In this document: positions 61,975 to 64,000 of the stretch, one piece after another
How the letters are laid out: each line of letters begins with the position of its first letter
How positions within the stretch are numbered: position 1 is the first letter of the stretch
Source: Hyphomicrobium facile
GTDB taxonomy: Bacteria; Pseudomonadota; Alphaproteobacteria; Rhizobiales; Hyphomicrobiaceae
Assembly (NCBI RefSeq): GCF_900116175.1
Contig: NZ_FPCH01000002.1
Coordinates: 1,240,001-1,304,000, forward strand
Direction: 5' to 3'
DNA: 64,000 nt
Position numbers and translations under genes: made by a program
Notes under the pieces: generated by a model
The model's database searches: none
What the model saw: only the letters and a program-made list of their open reading frames with translations
Told to the model about the DNA's origin: nothing

Positions 61975-62745
61975 ATGACAATGCTGAAGTATTCGATCAC
62001 TGCCTTAGCACTCGTTGCGGGGTCGACGTTCGCCTTGGCGGATCCGAACAACGGCGCGGGTGCGTCGCCGGGCGCCGGAGGTGGCGCGGCGATGGAGCGT
62101 TCCGGCGGTTCTTCTATGCCGGGCGGCTCGATGAAAGAAAGCGGCGGATCGTCGAAGGAAGTCGGCGGCCAAATGAAGGAAGACCGCGGTTCGCGGGATC
62201 TCGAGCCGGGATCCGCGAAGAAGAATTCCGCATCCGAAGAGCGATCGCGCGACAGCACCAAATCCGATCGTCAGCACGCCTCCGACCGCGACTTGCAAGA
62301 CAAGGACCGGCAGGCAAAGGATGAGGATCGCAACGCGAAGGGCAAGGCGAGCGACCGGGCAGACCGCGAAGACCGCAACGACCGCGGCGATAAGTACGGT
62401 GCGGCTGACAAGTCAAAGAACGACAGGTCTTCCACGGGTGCGAGTGAGGGTGCGGAAGGCAAAGCGGGCCCGAAGGGCTCGATCGCGAGCGTCAGCCCCG
62501 AACAGAAAACGCGCGTCAGATCTGCTTTCGCAACCCATCGCGTGTCGCCCGCGCGGAACATCGGGGTCTCCGTGAATGTCGGCGTCGTGATACCGCGCAC
62601 GGTTCACATTTATGCGGTGCCTGCGGACATTGTGACGATCGTCCCGGAATATCGCGAGTATCGGTATTTCATGATCGATGAGGATCACGTCGCGATCGTC
62701 GATCCGGACACACTCGAAGTCGTCGACATCATCGTCGTGGCGTAA
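61975..62745 (+). CDS. Secreted DUF1236 protein with a charged linker
   Basis: The 256-residue protein has a signal peptide (residues 1-22), a Gly/Ser/Met-rich stretch, then about 90 residues dominated by Asp, Arg, Lys and Ser, and a C-terminal DUF1236 domain (SVNVGVVIPRTVHIYAVPADIVTIVPEYREYRYFMIDEDHVAIVDPDTLEVVDIIVVA, residues about 196-256). DUF1236 is common in rhizobial secreted proteins, with no known activity. The ATG follows AGGAGAGAC. A terminator lies downstream. Confidence 0.85.
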   Translation: MTMLKYSITALALVAGSTFALADPNNGAGASPGAGGGAAMERSGGSSMPGGSMKESGGSSKEVGGQMKEDRGSRDLEPGSAKKNSASEERSRDSTKSDRQHASDRDLQDKDRQAKDEDRNAKGKASDRADREDRNDRGDKYGAADKSKNDRSSTGASEGAEGKAGPKGSIASVSPEQKTRVRSAFATHRVSPARNIGVSVNVGVVIPRTVHIYAVPADIVTIVPEYREYRYFMIDEDHVAIVDPDTLEVVDIIVVA

Positions 62746-62777
62746 TCTTCCGCGTAAGGCATAAAAGAAACAAATCC

Positions 62778-62805
62778 GCCGCCGGGGGACCCCTCGGCGG
62801 CTTTT
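62778..62805 (+). terminator. Rho-independent terminator after the DUF1236 gene
   Basis: GCCGCCG (62778-62784) pairs with CGGCGGC (62795-62801), with a ten-base loop and TTTTCTT after the stem, 33 bases past the DUF1236 stop. Confidence 0.75.
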
Positions 62806-63037
62806 CTTGCGGGAAACCGTTAAGCAGCTTGTGCTTGAGCCGACGGTCACCTCGGCTCACTTGTGATATTGTCGGACCGCAGGAATAGGAAAAATGCCTA
62901 GAAACCCCTGGGCAATCGCCACCTCGACATTCGCTTTGCCAATTCCGGCTTTCAAAATTCATAAGACTTTGTAACACGATAATTTCCTTCGACGTATGTC
63001 CCCCGCCTACGACAAACTTGCAATGGAGTGTCCCTTG

Positions 63038-64000
63038 ATGGTTTCCAACCGGCTCGTCACCGCCATATTCGCCGCGGCGGTCATCAGTATTCCCACAGCT
63101 CGTGCTCATGCCGAAGCTGACGCCGAAACTCTCGTGAATGCGCTCAATGCCGTTTTCGGCAAGCATCCAGGCGTTCGCGCCGCGCACACGCACGGCATCT
63201 GCGTCAAGGGCAACTTCGTGCCGTCAACCGAGGCTCCGAGCCTAACCAAAGCACCGCATTTCAATTCGAAGACGCCGGTCGGCGTCATCGGGCGCTTCTC
63301 GATGGGCGGCGGAGATCCCGATGCACCCAATGGGCAGAAAGACAATGTACGCGGGATTGCGATGCACTTCGATCTCGGCAAGGGCAACAACACGGATCTG
63401 CTGTTGATCTCGGCGCCCGTATTCGTCGCGAAAGATCCGGATCAGTTCCTGAAGCTGCTGACGGCAGTCGCGACGAAGGACAAGGACAAGATCGGCGCGT
63501 ACTTCAAGGAAAACCCGAACTCGACGCGGCAGGCGGAGTTTCTCAACGCGCGGCCGGTGCCGGCGAGCTACGGGACCGTCGATTATTGGGGCGTTCACGC
63601 TTTCACATTCACGAACGCGGACGGCAAGAAGCAGAACTTCAAGTACAAGGCGCTGCCGGTCGGCGGCGAGGTCGGCATCTCGGATGACGAAGCAAAGAAG
63701 AAGGATCCCGACTTCTACCGGCCTGAACTCAAGGACCGTCTCGCCAAGGGGCCGGTGCAGTACACGTTGACGGCGATCCTCGGCGAGGACGGCGATCCGC
63801 TTGACGATCCGACTGCGCTTTGGCCGGAAGACAAGCGCAAGTCGGTCAATCTCGGCACGATCTCGATCACCGACTTCGAAGATCCGAAGACGTGCGATGA
63901 GGCCATCTTCGATCCGACCAACGTCGTCGATGGCGTCGAAGGACCGGCGAACGATACGATCTTCCCGATGCGCTCGCAGGCTTACGCCGTATCGTTTTCG
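63038..64000 (+). CDS. Periplasmic catalase-family peroxidase (SrpA-like), 3' truncated by the window
   Basis: The reading frame runs off the window, so at least 321 residues. A signal peptide covers residues 1-27 (ending near ARAHA). The haem catalase fold is recognised by AAHTHGICVKGNF (distal His), VIGRFSMGGGDPDAPN, RGIAMHFDLGKGNNTDLLLISAPVFVAKDPDQFLKLLTA, and TDFEDPKTCDEAIFDPTNV. It belongs to the small catalase-like peroxidases. The ATG at 63038 has GGAG upstream; an in-frame ATG five codons earlier is possible. The proximal Tyr region lies beyond the window. Confidence 0.88.
   Translation, partial: MVSNRLVTAIFAAAVISIPTARAHAEADAETLVNALNAVFGKHPGVRAAHTHGICVKGNFVPSTEAPSLTKAPHFNSKTPVGVIGRFSMGGGDPDAPNGQKDNVRGIAMHFDLGKGNNTDLLLISAPVFVAKDPDQFLKLLTAVATKDKDKIGAYFKENPNSTRQAEFLNARPVPASYGTVDYWGVHAFTFTNADGKKQNFKYKALPVGGEVGISDDEAKKKDPDFYRPELKDRLAKGPVQYTLTAILGEDGDPLDDPTALWPEDKRKSVNLGTISITDFEDPKTCDEAIFDPTNVVDGVEGPANDTIFPMRSQAYAVSFS

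Noticed and set aside
1-64000. CRISPR arrays, insertion sequences, phage or toxin-antitoxin modules
   Set aside because: Reading both strands showed no regularly spaced direct repeats, transposase or integrase motifs, or paired toxin genes; the Xre protein is next to a transporter, not a toxin.

Overview
The window is chromosomal DNA from a GC-rich alphaproteobacterium. Several lineage markers point to the Hyphomicrobiales, most plausibly Hyphomicrobium or a near relative: the short HisG with HisZ, an alphaproteobacterial-type HisRS, DUF1013, DUF2093, DUF4170, DUF983 and DUF1236 proteins, the TIGR03808 family, the paired M16 peptidases beside lspA, a candidate Irr box before bacterioferritin, and an intracellular PHA depolymerase. 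The genus is an inference from gene content, not from a database search. Coding density is high, 4-base start/stop overlaps are frequent, and I saw no tRNA, rRNA, phage, insertion sequence or CRISPR array.

Layout. 1-2.7 kb: a ModE-type regulator facing a molybdate uptake operon (modABC). 2.9-7.0 kb: a MocR regulator diverging from a DUF983 membrane protein, a pyroglutamyl-peptidase homologue and a Tat-exported beta-helix protein. 7.4-13.1 kb: recQ facing hisS-hisZ-hisG. 13.2-20.4 kb: a tight leftward operon glcD-glcE-glcF-cobT-cobS-acetyltransferase joining glycolate oxidation to cobalamin loop assembly. 20.5-24.4 kb: a secreted six-cysteine protein, gshA, rsmE and the divergent ubiA. 24.7-31 kb: a lipid A/Kdo region with DUF4170, an MsbA-like exporter, a CX5R phosphatase, a single-ORF LPLAT-WaaA fusion, lpxK and DUF2093. 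31-37 kb: xseA, purD, a patatin, tadA, rluB-like and rsmD. 37-39.6 kb: a FucP-like transporter and a bfd-bfr iron pair with a candidate Irr box. 39.7-52.2 kb: mutL, pgi, two M16 proteins, a BamF-like lipoprotein, lspA, ileS, ribF and a MaoC hydratase. 52.4-55.3 kb: DUF1013, a SulP transporter and an Xre regulator. 55.5-64 kb: an acyl-CoA synthetase, an OafA-type acyltransferase, a GST, phaZ, a zinc-ribbon protein, a DUF1236 protein and a truncated periplasmic catalase-like gene.

Two families of structured repeats stand out. One is an 83-89 bp bipartite palindrome ending in GTCATC and GATGAC, with four copies (9.6, 39.6 and a tandem pair at 43.0-43.2 kb). The other is a shorter nested palindrome seen between the patatin and tadA genes (35.07 kb) and again inside the ileS reading frame (49.04 kb), where it encodes extra residues; the two copies differ by a compensatory base pair.

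The most notable gene-level observations are the LPLAT-WaaA fusion within the lipid A region, the in-frame palindrome in ileS, the symmetric six-cysteine secreted protein, the glcDEF-cobTS operon, and several regulatory palindromes. I did not find a convincing defence or other wholly new multi-gene system.
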